From: Lithospermum erythrorhizon
Taxonomy: Eukaryota; Streptophyta; Magnoliopsida; Boraginales; Boraginaceae
Assembly: GCA_019722365.1 (NCBI GenBank)
Contig: JADFUC010001146.1
Coordinates: 682,001-746,000, forward strand
Direction of reading: 5' to 3'
DNA length: 64,000 nt
Shown here: positions 10,368 through 23,453 of the stretch, piece after piece
Position numbering within the stretch: the first letter of the stretch is position 1
How the letters are laid out: every line of letters starts with the position of its first letter
Notes under the pieces: model-generated
Told to the model about the DNA's origin: nothing
What the model saw: the letters and a program-made list of their open reading frames with translations, nothing else
Databases searched by the model: none
Program-made: the position numbers and the translations under genes

Positions 10368-13300
10368 ATGGAGGATGATTCAGGAGAGCGATCGAGCTTC
10401 GCCATCGGCCTCATCGAGAATCGAGCCAAGGAGGTGTCGATGCTCTCTTCTTCATCCCAAAATTATTGTCCACTTTCATTTTCAGTTATCATAATTAATT
10501 AAAATCGACACACGTAACTTCAATTTGAATCGAAATTGTTATGTATATTAATAGTCAAGTGTATTGCAATACTACTAGCATTTAAATATTAATATTTATA
10601 TACTAATCGAACTGAATAATCGTTTTTAAATTTAGGTAGTATATGATATTCGACAATTACGAGCATGATTATTGGTAATTTTGACATATTTAGGTTCTTA
10701 GCTTTCAATTCAACCTAGTATTGTTAATTAATGTTTAGAAAATTACTACGCGTAACAACTCAGTGTGAATATTGTTGTTTTTTCTGATAAATATTTAGCT
10801 ATGAATTGTCGAATGATAATGTCTACATAGTGTTACATCTATGTCGTAGAATGCGTATGACTTAAGGAGAATTGAACATTTATGCAAATGAGCGAATAAT
10901 TGATGATTTGTATAAAATGAATAGGTTAGGAGATTTGTCAATATATGTAGTTCTAGACTGATTTTCTGTTGGCAAAATGATCGAAAATGTTGCGTATGTT
11001 GAAGATTGAGAGTGATATAGGGTCGTTGAAGTTATTCGAATATGGACAGGTAGGTGTTGCTGCTTTGGATTTAAGATCGGCTTCATTGCATCTGTCGCAG
11101 TATATTGAGACTAGTAGCTCGTATCAAAATACAAAGACGCTACTGCAATATTATGAGCCCGTGGCTATCGGTGTTCCTCCGAATAAGCTGTCAGCAGATG
11201 GGATGGTTGGAGTATCGGAACTAATAGATAGATATTGTTCTTCTGTAAGAAAGGTGAATTTTCTTTCCATCTTGATCGATTTGTGTAGTATGTTAAGTTT
11301 TATGGTCTCATATAAGTAAGTGTCTCACCTTATGATTTGTTATTGATGTGGCTTTATTGATGAACATAGGTCGTGATGGCTCGTGGTTGCTTTGATGACA
11401 CAAGGGTAATTTAAGAAACGCCTTGATATCGTCTCCAATTATATTGGATAGTGATAACATTCCAATTAATTTCTATAAGGCATACAGGGCTCTCTGTTGG
11501 TTAAGAACTTAGCTGCCGTCGATCACTCCGAGCTCAGTTTGGATACGTACTATAAGCAATACTATCTCTGCTTGGCTGCAGCTGCTGCCATTATCAAGTG
11601 GTATAGCATTCAAATTGCACTGAGTAGTATTATAAGTATTGTACTAGGGGCGGGTGTTGGCTAGCTCTAGGGATCACATATTTCCACTGGGTAGATCTAG
11701 GGTTCCAAACCTCACAAGTAGTGCTTATTGATGTTTAAAAAGTAGAAATATTATACTAGCAACTTCTCAAGAAAGCAAATGCTGTTGAGTGTTGACTTAT
11801 GCGATATGTAAATTTTGGCCAACCTAATAACTTTTTCTGAGTCCAATTCAAGTAGATGTCCATAAATGTAATTCATTCTGAATGGCATCATGCACAGGAT
11901 TGAAGCTGAAAAGGGGATTATCATTACAAATCACTCATTGGTGGTAAGTAATTTGTTTCGATGCTCCCCTCAGGAGAATCATGTGTGTCATATGTGCCTC
12001 TTCATTTTGGTTAAAAGAGCAAGAGGGATTAACTTTTTTGCTTAGTTCTTGAACCTATCTCTTCATTACAAATGTGTATTGGCTGGTTATGACACAGTGT
12101 AATATCTCACCAGTGAGTCACCACAAAAGAAAAACTACTAAGAGGATTCTTCTTGCTGTGATACCTCTCTTCACTATATAATTTATACAACCTATGATGG
12201 TTGTAACTAATGCTATTCATTTGTATTGCCCGTTCATCTATTTACTTGATGAATTGCAATTTGTTCAATATGCATCAATTACACTGATAATGAATATGCC
12301 AGTATCTTCCACCTGTTTGACTCCCATATATACAGTTGACGCCTCTTACTCTGTCGTTCTATCTCTATATGCATGTAAGTTTTAGTTGATCTTTTCTACA
12401 TACTAGTATCTACAGTCTATTGTAGTGAACAGATAAGGAATCCCAACATCCAAAATAAACACATGCTAAAAAGGTAAGTAGTTCAATAAAATAATTTTAA
12501 TGAGTTAAGACTGCTGCAAGCGTGCTGAAGAATCCACTAAAAGAATCTCTTTGGATTTTCTGGTTCGACATGCTTAGTACTTTCTAACCTTAAAAGTATA
12601 TGTTTACAAATCCTTACCTTTCAAATTTCAATATATCTTCAAGTTGTTATCTTCTTTTGCTTTGCAGGTTACATTTAATGGATCGTTTGATCACATGAAC
12701 ATTGATGCTTCAAGGTAATATCAGGTTCTGATGTATTATATTCTTGCAATTATTGATTGAAGATTGCACTATTGTTGGAAGAGCAATGAACCATTCTACC
12801 AGAGATTCTTGTATTGATAATGTACAGTTTTCTATTGACAATCAATTAGCACTCAACGTTTCCTACTGCAGTGTTCAGAACCTTGAAATCATTGAGGCAA
12901 TGCATTCAACGCTTCTGGGCACAAACAATAAAAAGAGAAGCCTATTTCATATGCTCAAATCAACTCGAACTGTTGGAGGGTAGGGTCGTCCTCTATATGA
13001 ATATTATGTATTTGAATTCGGTTTAAAATCTGACAGACTGAGCTTCTCTTAGTGGTGTTCTCTCTATAATATCACTTGATTTTACGTATCTGATACTGAT
13101 CGTATGCAGGACAAGGCTTCTTCGGGCAAATCTTTTGCAGCCCCTTAAGGACATAGAAACCATCAATACACGTCTTGACTGTCTGGTTAGACCGACAGCT
13201 TTTTCTCTACTGGAGGCACTTATGTTAAAATGCCTATTTATACATAAAAGATTGGGAGTTAGAATCTGCAACAGCGAATGATTGTTTTTATACCGAGAGT

Positions 13301-16300
13301 TCATATGAGCTGATTAATCCTACAACTTAATTTTAATTCAGGACGAGTTGATGAGCAATGAGCAATTATTCTTTGGGTTATCACAGGCTTTAAGAAAGTT
13401 TCCAAAAGAGACAGGTAATTTTATTGTGGATTTATGTTATTTACAAGTTTCCTTGTACCATTGCAAGTTCCTTACTGAGATATCACTTGCTTCGCATTTT
13501 CAGATAAGGTTTTGTGTCACTTCTGTTTTAAGCCTAAGAAAGTGACTAGTGAAGTTGTGGCCACAGACAATGCACATAGAAGTCAGATAATGATATCAAG
13601 CATCATTCTTCTGAAGACAGCTCTAGATGCCTTACCTTTTCTCTCCAAGGTGAAATGTTTTGAGAGGCCTTCATAGAAAAACTTAATGCTGTGGACCATA
13701 TGTTCTATGAAATTGTTGAATATTCCCTCCTTTCAGGTGCTCAAGGATGCAAAATCTTTTCTGCTCAGTAATGTTTACAAATCTGTTTGTGTGAATGAAA
13801 AGTATGCCGCCATTAGGAAAAGGTAAAATTGAGAAATGGTGTTGATGATCTTTAATAGATCTTTTATGCCTGGTTAAGAATGTGTACAACATATTTGTGG
13901 TTCAATTTAGTTATTCACATACAAAAAATCTATAACAAATGTGTTTGTTTTAGAATTGGAGAGGAGATTGAGGAAGATGTTCTTCATGCTCGTGTCCCGT
14001 TTGTTGCTCGAACTCAGCAATGTTTTGCTCTCAAGGCAGGAATTGATGGATATCTTGATATGGCTCGAAGATCATTTTGTGATACCAGTGAAGGTTTTTC
14101 TGCAATTTGGATTCTTCATTTCTTCGTTGTTGGTGTTATCCAATGCATACTCCAATAGCATTTAAATTAACAGCTATTCACAGTCTTGCAAATAAATACC
14201 GTGAGGATTTCAAGCTGCCGAACTTGAAAATCCCATTCAACAATAGACAAGGTTTTTACTTCAGCATCCCACGGAAAGATATAGAAGGGAATCTTCCAAA
14301 CAAGTTCATTCAGGTTTGACACAGTTTTACTCCTTTCATAAAGTTTACAGAAGTTCTTGCTTGGCATTCAATTATGCTCTGGGAAAATCCAGGTCATTAA
14401 GCATGGAAACAATGTGCATTGCTCAAGTTTGGAACTCGCATCAGTGAGTATAAATCTTTTAAATTCTATGACATCTACTCTTGAGTTTACTTTTTTGTCC
14501 ATTTAAGTTTTCTTTCAAGTGTTGGTCCATACCTCTTCTCAGTTTGACTTATCTTATGAATAAAATTTCCAGCTTAATGTAAGGAACAAGTCTGCAGCTA
14601 AAGAGTGCTATAAGAGGACAGAACTGTGCCTGGAAGGTACAAATTGATTTCCGTATATTGCGTCTCTCATATAGAATCTTTATAACTTGCTCCTAATGTA
14701 TACGAGCTGTGGAATTCCACATTTATTAGCCACGTTACCATTGCATAATTGCCTCATTCTCGTAATGTTAAAATTACGATTTTTGACTTTTAGACTTCTA
14801 GTTTGACACTCCTCAGTTAAGAAGCACACATATGAAAGAAAAACGATCTTATTTTTTTAGTCTCCCTTTACATACTTACGTTTCTTTCTCTTTGCTTTTA
14901 TGTGGTTTACATATTCTCCATTCTGTATTATTTGCATCAATCATTTTTGCCCAAAGCATGCAGAAAAGCTATATTAGGCCATTCAAGAATATATTTGTGC
15001 CCTATTTGCAGCGCTGATGGATGCAATTCGTGAGGATGTTTCTGCACTAGTGCTTCTTTCAGAAGTCCTTTGCCTTCTAGATATGTTGGTTAATTCCTTC
15101 GCTCATACAATATCTACCATGCCTGTAGACAGATATACTCGGCCTCAATTTACTTGTAAGCATTCGCTAACATTTTTGCAACTGTTTAACAATGAATCAT
15201 TGCTGATAATCAGTTCCGTTCCTGCCAGATGATGGTCCATTGGCGATTGATTCTGGTCGCCACCCAATCCTAGAAAGCATACACAATGACTTCATTGTAT
15301 GATTGAGTTATTATTCTAATGAATTTTGTTTCACATATCACTCATGTAATTTCCATAACCGAAGAGCAGAAAACTTTATTCTTTTATTGATTTTAACGTA
15401 AGTGTTTTCAATCTTTCTGCAGCCCAATAACATTTTTCTCTCTGAAGCCTCAAATATGATAATTGTAATGGGACCGAATATGTAAGATAACCTTTCTAAC
15501 TGAACTTCATTTCTTCTTTAAACTAGATATCATAGGCTTCAAAGACAGTATGATCCAAATGCATTTCCAAAACAAGCCTGGGTCTTCCAAGAGCTAAATG
15601 ACCAAGTTTTTTTAGCATAGAAAATTATAATTCATGTTTTGCCCTTATGATAACAAGGTTATGCTTGCTCAAAATTGCTTATCTGAAGGAAAATATGCCT
15701 ATTATCAAGTTGTTCTATAAATCTCTCTCTCTTCTCTGTAGGAGCGGAAAGAGCACTTATCTCCAACAAGTTTGTCTGATAGTCATCCTCGCTCAAATTG
15801 GTTGTTATGTCCCTGCTCAGTTTGCCACCATAAGAGTTGTCGATCGTATATTTACTAGGATGGGGACCTCTGACAATCTTGAATCAAACTCTAGCACGGT
15901 AATGAACACTGTATCTTATGTGTTCCTTTTTTCCATTTGGTCGGGACTCTTGACTGCATGTGAAATCATTTCTTCTTGATATTACCTTTTCCTGAAGTAT
16001 CTGGTGACTTGAGACTCCTCCCTTCCTATTTCACCCGGAGTCTGAAATATCATATTGAGTCAATTTAAATAATATTCTTTTACAATTCTATAAAGCGCCT
16101 GTAATATTATAAGTTTCAGGCAAATAGTAGTAAATGTATTAATCAGATGGAAGGACTGGGCATACAATTGCCAATTTTTTAAGGGATAGAGAATACGTGG
16201 AGTCTTTTTTTTAGCCTGGTCATCACTGAATGTGTAGTACTCTGAAGAGGATTTACCTCTTGCAAGAGGGGAATCTGAAGAGGTGTATAGTAAATCAAAC

Positions 16301-17771
16301 TAGTACCTCTTGTTGGAATTGCAATTAAATTACAGTAAACATTAGAAAATACAGGTTGCTGCTTTGGTACAACGGTTTTGGGTTTCTATCACTTGGGAGA
16401 AGCAAAAGCAAATAAGTAAAGAACTTAGACAGAGCTCTACTGATCGACTATGATCTAATTAATCTATGGACAATTGGTATCAGGATATCTTTTTTCCTTT
16501 TTTTGGTAAAAATGAGATCATCAGTTAAGGTTCTGTTTTGCAGTTTATGACAGAGATGAAAGAGACAGCATTTATCATGCAAAATGTTACCCCTAGGTAA
16601 CACCCTAAGTATCTAGTAAGGGTGCACTGGTTTCTCATGTTTAGGCCTATATTGCCTATATTAAATCTCCGAAACTGGTTTCAGAAGTCTAATTGTCATG
16701 GATGAGTTGGGGAGGGCTACCTCTTCCTCTGATGGGTTTGCAATTGCATGGAGCTGCTGCGAGCATCTACTGGCACTGAAATCGTAACTTCCCAACACTG
16801 TTTTGTCTTGTAATATAATAGCTTCAACAGATAAAATTCTGAAATGTCAAAGAAAAGGCTTGAAGCTCAACTAGCCTGCCAGGCAATGACATAAATTTGT
16901 GTTTTTTACGATTTTGTTTGGATGGTATTTGATAAATCTACAAACAGGTCAATAAGCTCTTACAAGTTGAAATGTTTGATGCTAATATTTTCATGTTTTG
17001 TGCAGCTTCACCATATTTGCTAGTCATATGGAAAACCTTTCAGAACTAGCGACCATTTATCCAAATGTGAAAATCCTTCATTTCCATGTTGACATAATGA
17101 ACAACCGCATGGATTTTAAGGTCATTCTTTTGTCTTGAAAGTTGAAACTCGAAATGAATTATAAAACTGCATATTCTCACTCGCTCCTTTTCAGTTTGAA
17201 CTGAAAGATGGACCACGCCATGTATCTCATTATGGGCTGATGCTGGCAGGAGTGGCTGGTCTACCAAATTCTGTAATTGAGATAGCCGCTAGGATAACTT
17301 CGAAGCTCACAGAAAAGGTAATCTTTATCTAAATATCTGATTTTCATTTGGAGACCAACAATGAGATGTGGAATGTGCATAATCTGAGGGCTTTTAAAGG
17401 CTGAAGTGATAGTTACTCCATAGGTGCCAGGATCACGAGGGCTTTTGACCTTTGACAAACATATTATTTCATCTGAAAGGAGTTCCCACGGAAGAATCTT
17501 AGGAATTGAAGTTCAGCCAATTGCTCTTCGCCTTCTACTATTGTGACATATTTTCATCTCAATTATTTCCTTGTTTTACTCCTTCATATTATTCAATCTA
17601 CAGGAGAAGAAGAAAATGGAGGTAAATTGCATGCAGTATAGCGATCTTCACAAAATTTATCATGCTGCTCAACGGTTGATTTGTTTGAAATACTCTGACC
17701 AAGATGAAGATTCACTAAGGCAAGCATTGCAGAATCTCAAGGATGATTACATGAATGGAACCTTAAAGTAA
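10368..17771 (+). CDS. MSH4: MutS protein homologue 4, meiotic crossover factor (24 exons, complete)
   Basis: MSH4 pairs with MSH5 as MutS-gamma, which stabilises meiotic recombination intermediates for class I crossovers; it does not repair mismatches. Exons: 10368-10433, 11050-11253, 11370-11405, 11488-11600, 11898-11943, 12668-12714, 12872-12979, 13110-13185, 13342-13414, 13504-13649, 13737-13822, 13954-14093, 14174-14313, 14393-14443, 14573-14636, 15012-15155, 15229-15296, 15423-15481, 15742-15898, 16544-16596, 16685-16783, 17006-17120, 17195-17317, 17604-17771. All phases close to 793 residues, close to Arabidopsis MSH4 (792 from memory). The start [11 protein letters not shown] matches the family. 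Walker A GPNMSGKS is at residues 553-560, split by the intron after exon 18. Walker [14 protein letters not shown] follows at about 628-640. The ATPase signature residues are intact and no stop or frameshift was found, so the gene looks functional. Confidence 0.96.
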
Positions 17772-18649
17772 AGCTTTAATGCAATACTATGGGTCAAATA
17801 GTTGCTCTAACATGTAAATGGCTTCGTGACAACAGGCTATACTTATCTTTTGTCAACTCCCTTTCATACATATATTTACAAAATTTGAGCTCCACACCTC
17901 CACGTGATCGCCATCTTTATTGTATCTTCGATACAAGACTTTTCAAGCATTCGTTATCTTTGTATGGGAAGATTTTTGAAGTTATAATTATCTTTGTGTG
18001 GGACAATCCCCACCAGTGTTATTACCACTTCTTTCAGCCTGATTAACCTTGGGTGCTAGGTCGAGGTAACCCCAGGTTCCATGAGATCACTAAATTGACA
18101 TACACAAAGATCAAGGTAGCATGGGTTCCAACCATATTTTTGGATGTTACAAAATCTGGATAGCAAGTAATGATAATTCATGCAGTTTTGTTTTTCCATC
18201 TTTTTTGTATCAAGAACAACAAAAGTGTATACCGCTTCAGGTTGTATTTATTTAGTAAGAGCTATGATTAATATAGCAATCGAAATGAAAAGCGGTGCTT
18301 AGCAGAACACAGCGCAATAGTTTGTCGGCGCCAGTATATATAGAAGAAGGTAAGGTTCTGATCATGGAGGAACATAAAGCGTTAATTTAAAAAAAAGAAA
18401 GAAAAAAGAAAGTAAGCAGATTCAAAAACATCCAGTCTCCACCGAAGGAACTAAATTTGTAACAAGATAGAGCACCATATCTAGTTTCTTTCACCATCCA
18501 GATATAAATTATAGGCTTCATCATGCTGAACATCGATAAGTCCGTGGAAGGATTAATTTAACAGTGAATTAGTAACATTTTTGAGATGCCTACAGCGTGT
18601 GTTGAATTTGAATAAAGGAAATGGGTGCCTGTGATATACTTGCAGGTTC
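17772..18649. other. MSH4 3' flank, nothing recognised
   Basis: This is AT-rich DNA with short ORFs only. It should contain the MSH4 3'UTR and polyadenylation site; no single signal stands out. No repeat with clear ends was seen. Confidence 0.4.
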
Positions 18650-18741
18650 TCAAAACTTGAGAAGTAGTTCCTTCACCAGGGCGTCTGTGATGTACTTGTA
18701 GGTTGCTTCACAGGGATGAATTATGTCGAAAATATGTAACC
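18650..18741 (-). pseudogene. C-terminal fragment of a GDSL-type esterase/lipase
   Basis: Read on the minus strand, the DNA gives IFDIIHPCEATYKYITDALV, then KELLLKF and a TGA stop at 18652-18650. The xxDxxHP(T/S)EAxY motif with the catalytic Asp-His pair is typical of the end of plant GDSL lipases, where the usual form is WDxxHPTEA. Upstream (to the right) the frame breaks and no Ser-containing GDS block is found within 1 kb. A 22-bp phrase (AACCTACAAGTACATCACAG on minus) is repeated imperfectly about 50 bp further 3'. This is a truncated gene relic. Confidence 0.6.
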
Positions 18742-20850
18742 GCCATATACCGATGGGGATTACCGATGGGGGTACCGATGAGATAGCGTGGATGGTTTTT
18801 GGCCGTTACGTAAGTACCTATCGAGGGCGTTGAGAGATTGCCGTTAAGTGCCGATGGGAGTGCCGTAAAATAATAGATTTTAGAGCCGGTTTGAGCTTCC
18901 GTTTAACAACATTGCGCCATTCGGTCAATTGATTAGCGCTTTTTTACCATATTTTTACAATAATCTAGAACAAAATTTCTCATTTTGAAATATTAAAACT
19001 CTCATAAATTGTTAGCCGATTAGATTATTAAAGAGTTTTTAGTTGGGTTTTGATTCATAATTTTGAAAGAGATTAAAATGTTAAGAAGGGGAAGCATGAG
19101 TGTTTGATAAATTCTTTCGAGGAAAATTAAATGCTATAAAGATCATTCGTATTGAGGAGATTCGTGTTGGAAATGATGAAAATTGATTATTTTATATATC
19201 AGATTCTTTGACGATTGTGTATCGGTCGTTTCTGAGATTTAGTTAAATGTGATTCTTTGGGCTTAGTGTTCGCCCCAGTAATTGTATATTCTTGGTGTGG
19301 GTTACCATGATGATAATTTAAGGGTTATGAAGCGATTGTTAGATCTTCTTTCATTAATCATTATAATAATAGTAATTGGTCGATTATTATTATTATATAG
19401 CTTTTCTTATGCACAGAAGGTCGCTATACTTTTGTCTGATGGCGTTGAATTATATACCATGTATGAAATTAAACTACATTTGCTAAATTGAGGTTGATTT
19501 ATGTCAGCGAATATATTACCAATTAGAGATTTTACATTATTAATGTAAAATATAAATTGGATGAATCAGAATTAGTGTTAATTAGTCAATTGAATTAATT
19601 AGATAGTTGGATGAGAACATTGGTAACTTGTTAGTTCTTATTAACAACTTGTTAGTGTTTGGGATTTTACTTAATTTAATTAAATTAAGCGGATTTCATT
19701 AAGCTATTAGGTTGAGATTTAGGTTTATAATATTAAACTAAACATAATCATTGGTAATGATTATGAAACACAAAAAAAGTCTCCACCATTTTTTTGTGAG
19801 TGGTCGTGTGCTCTCTAAAAGAAGAAAAAAGAAAAATTTCCATTTTTTAACATCATCCCGATTCAAACAAGCTTTAATATAGTATCTACTTTCAATGAGG
19901 TTAAATACAGAGAACTGATTTATTATCTACTCAAATAAGGAGTTCCAAGTTGTCTTTAAATATTTGTAATCACATTGTATTTCGTTAAGGAGCGTTTAGA
20001 TTGAGATAAAGCAATGATCACCACATTTTATAAAGAGATATCTCGTTAAAGTTAGAATTTGATCTTCATACTAGAGGCTTGAGGGTCAGCGGTGTTGTGA
20101 GGCTTACTCAAACTAGAATCGGGGAGATTGTGTAGTGTTGGGGCTAGTGCTGAGAGCGATAGAGCATGCAGTCTTCAGGAATGAGTGGAGTTGCGTCTCG
20201 GCAGTTGAGTTGAAATCCTAAGGAGATTCATGAGTTCTTGTGATTCTTAGGTTGGGAAATCATATGTTGCATTTGGGTTCACAACGAGGGAGTTAGGAGT
20301 TGAAATCTCGGTGTGGTGTAGACGGCTTGGCGTTCGCTGTGTGATCTGAGGTTAATAACGTTGGTTTGAAACATTTTTAAAAATGTATTTAGTGGATTTC
20401 TGAAAGCGCAAGGTAGGAAGCGCTTGGGTGAGGTCTCTGGGTCAGAACCTCGCAAAAATACGTATCGAGGTTTATCTTGCTTTCCTCTTTTCTTTACCCG
20501 TTGTTTATATTATCATATCTTTAGAATTGCTAGGATTTCATTATAATGGCAGATGTGATATTAGTGTGTACGTGCATATAATGGTTTTAAAGCGTAAGGT
20601 TCAAATTACATTTGTGTTTTACATATCTAAAGTAATAGATTTGATCGATTGAAACTTTAATTGTTTGACTAGCATTAGATTAAATTATATTATTTATTTG
20701 ATTTATGTTTGAATTGTGAGTTTAAATATATCCAGATCCAAACGTTATTAAAAGAAGGTGTTTTATATTAACTTTCTTAAAAAAGTCAGCTTGATTGATA
20801 GCCTCTTAAACACTTATTAAGCTTTTGCAAGGTTATCGCTTCTGTTCGCC
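18742..20850. other. Gene-free AT-rich DNA, possibly including an old LTR
   Basis: No gene is supported here. Around 18760-18870 a CCGATGGGG phrase recurs three or four times. From about 19,780 to 20,480 there is LTR-like, moderately structured sequence directly upstream of copia coding debris, which could be a decayed 5' LTR and leader. No terminal TG..CA pair or primer-binding site could be fixed. Confidence 0.35.
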
Positions 20851-21039
20851 ATGTCAGGAAAATTAGCCCCTCCCGTCTTCATCCGTCTTCAAGCTCCTCG
20901 GGTAACCACCGTTGCTTGCGTTATGAATTGAGATAATTTTCCTGCGAGATCGTATATTTTTCTTGTTGTTGTCCTCTCGGATGTTAAACCTCATGCTTTC
21001 ATGAAGCGTGAAAGATGTGGGATGGCGAGAAGCCATGAG

Positions 21040-22240
21040 CAAATAAATTGCTGCTCTTGAGGCTAACAGGACATGGGTGATGGAATTTTTGCCACCGGGA
21101 AAGAAGGCACTAGGGTGCAAATGGGTTTACAAAATCAAATATCATTCTGATGAGCAGTTGGCGTTTGGCTTTCGTTTAGAATTGCAGTATTCATCAAATT
21201 AGAGGCATTGATCTGTGAACTTTGCTCAGGTTGCTAAGATGGTAAATTCCAAAACTTTCTTGGCAATTCTTGGCTAGGAGGCGGGAGTTGTCGGATAAGA
21301 TATTCTTAGCGTTTCTTCATGGTGATTTACATGAGGAAGTTTATGAAATTCTTATAGAGTCTTGCTATTGATCATCCGTAGCATGGTAATAATGAGTTGA
21401 AAAGTCTTTATATGATTTGCGCCAGGCTCCGAGATGTTGGTTTGCTAAGTTAATTGCTTCTTTGAAGAAATACGGTTTCCTTCATACATACTCAGACTAC
21501 TCCCTATTTACTTACACATTAGGTGATAGACAAATAAATGTTAGTATCGATCGATCTTTATTATCTTGGGTAAATGATTCTTAAAATTTCTTTGCCTCTT
21601 TTAAAAATTATCTCAGCATTTTCTTTCATATGAAGGACTTGGGAGTCCTAAAATATTTGCTTGGCATTGAGGTTGCTCGAACTCCAGAAGTATGCCTTGG
21701 ATATTATTGATTATACATGTCTCTTGGGAGCCAAACCTTCTGGGTTCCCAGTAGAACAAAACCATACACTAGCTTTGGCAAATGGTCCCTTGTTAGACTA
21801 TCTCGAGCGTTATCGTCGTCTGGTCGGACGCCTCATATATCTTGCATTCACGAGACCAGATTTGGCATATACAGTCCACATTTTAGCCACGAGTTTATCT
21901 GAAGCTCACCGTCAAGAGAATTGGGATCTTTCTGACATGAGAAACAACATCTTGTCTCTCATTGCATCTGAGAGCCAGTACTGACTCCTTGTTTGCTATT
22001 GGTGTACATCATAATAGTCGTGACATTGTTTTGTGATAGTCAATTTGCGTTACACATTCGCAAAACCTAGTATTTCGCTGAGCGTCTTAAGCACGGTGAA
22101 ATTCGTTGTCAACATGTCGAGGATGCTATAAGATGGAGTCTAATTATTCTTTGCCCGTTTCTCTGAGGCAGAACTTTGGCGACATATTTATTAAACTGCC
22201 AGGCAAGCAATTCTATTCTTTGTAAGTTGGACGTTTACGA
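21040..22240 (+). pseudogene. Ty1/copia retrotransposon pol remnant (RT and RNase H), dead
   Basis: Reverse transcriptase starts with [20 protein letters not shown], then [14 protein letters not shown], at about 21055-21155, with an in-frame TAA just before it. RT motifs follow in shifting frames. At 21661-21900 come LLGAKPSGFPVEQNHTLA, LDYLERYRRLVGRLIYLAFT and RPDLAYTVHILA, the standard copia block after the RT. RNase H pieces (QFALHIRK, ERLKHGEIRCQHVEDA) lie at 22040-22130, and the 3' end (LPGKQFYSL) at about 22195-22230. Frameshifts and stops throughout make it non-autonomous. Confidence 0.8.
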
Positions 22241-22709
22241 TCTCGCGTCTTTCGACTTGAAGAAGTCGCATATGTTCGTATATTAAAATTAACTTGAAAG
22301 TACCTTATATGTTCATATTATATTGGGAAAGATTTGTTCGTATTATTCCTTACCTTATACGAGATAGAGTCATAGTTGAACTAGGTCATTGGTTTGAAAC
22401 CTTTCTATATAAAGCAGCACCTATTATTATGAAACTAGGAAGAAAAAACACGCTATACTAATTGACCAAATTGTAGCAATTTCCTATCTGTATATATATC
22501 CTCTGGCTATTCATCGTTCTGGTGAGGTTCGAATCCAAGAACTCGTATAAACTATTGACTTACTATTTATCACCTCAAGAATTTGAAATCCATGAACTGA
22601 AAATGCTAATCTTATCTAGAATCTGTTCTTGAAGTTGAAATTAATTAATCCAAGCATAATCCTTCAAACCTCCAACAGAACTAACAAAGAAGAAGGAATA
22701 AACAGAATA

Positions 22710-22789
22710 CTCCCTTCGTCCCAAAAAGATTGTCCGCTTTCATATATTAAAATGCATGGAAACATGACAATATATTGGGATGGAGGTAG
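22710..22789. mobile_element. Short Stowaway-type MITE
   Basis: CTCCCTTCGTCCCAAAAAGA followed by TTGTCCGC forms the left inverted repeat. The right end, ACAATATATTGGGATGGAGG then TAG, is its imperfect reverse complement. TA dinucleotides flank both ends (22708-22709, 22790-22791), the expected Tc1/mariner target duplication. The element is only about 80 bp, close to two terminal repeats with little between them. Confidence 0.75.
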
Positions 22790-23072
22790 TACATACTTTG
22801 TATAAAATAAGAACAAGTTCGACAGTATAATCTTGAAAGTTACAACAAAAATTTCTGCTGGTAGAAATAAAAGTTCACTATACAGATTCCATACACAAAA
22901 TATATAGATTTATATGTATCCCATTTCTCATCTAGCCGAGTTATTTCTATAGCTTCCTTATACATTCAGAAACTTCTTCATGGCTTCATGCAGCATTGAT
23001 ATATACTAATTCTGACGATAAAAATAATATGAAGAACAAAAAGGTAATCAAGATTCCAAAAGATTTTAACCC

Positions 23073-23453
23073 TCATGGTTTCTGATCAGTTTTATAAAGA
23101 TCACAGAAAAAGGTGACAGAATTTGGATACACATTGTGACATGGAGATGACCCAGAAGGAGGAACATAACCCTTTGGAAGCATAGCTGAGAAAACTCTTC
23201 TTGTTTCAAAGTTCTTGTCCAGTTTCTTCCTCTTCTGCTTCATTCTCACCATCATCATTCCCCTCTCATTCTTGATCTTCAATGGCATCATTTTCTTGAT
23301 ATTGTACACTTGATGGTGCTGAGAAAGCACCTTTTCTGCATTGCTCGGTTGAACTTCTTGAGATGGCAATGCACAAACAAATGAGATGATGAGTGAAAAA
23401 ACAAGAACTGAACAAATCATGAAAATGGTCATTTTGCTATAGTAATAAGCCAT
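23073..23453 (-). CDS. Small secreted peptide precursor, IDA/PIP-like (SGxSPCHN motif)
   Basis: This is a single-exon ORF of 126 codons with ATG at 23453-23451; a second Met at codon 8 is also possible. Residues 8-28 are a hydrophobic signal peptide core (FMICSVLVFSLIISFVCA), cleaved probably after Ala28. The middle is basic (KQKRKK), typical of a variable pro-region. Near the C-terminus, residues 91-107 read MLPKGYVPPSGSSPCHN, followed by 19 residues including a second Cys at 117. LPKG..VPPSG.S..HN is the layout of the IDA/IDL and PIP signalling peptide families, where a processed C-terminal peptide binds HAE/HSL2- or RLK7-type receptor kinases. Cys in place of the usual basic residue and the 19-residue extension set it apart from classical IDA. 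Export to the apoplast is inferred. Exact family membership needs a search. Confidence 0.65.
   Translation of the reverse strand: MAYYYSKMTIFMICSVLVFSLIISFVCALPSQEVQPSNAEKVLSQHHQVYNIKKMMPLKIKNERGMMMVRMKQKRKKLDKNFETRRVFSAMLPKGYVPPSGSSPCHNVYPNSVTFFCDLYKTDQKP

Noticed and set aside
21661..21984. A possible 107-codon gene
   Set aside because: It translates to the copia block after reverse transcriptase (RRLVGRLIYLAFTRPDLAY) and is part of a dead retrotransposon.
22520..22545. tRNA-like B box (GGTTCGAATCC)
   Set aside because: No A box or foldable acceptor stem was found at the right distance, so a tRNA gene is not supported. It is at best a chance match or a SINE scrap.
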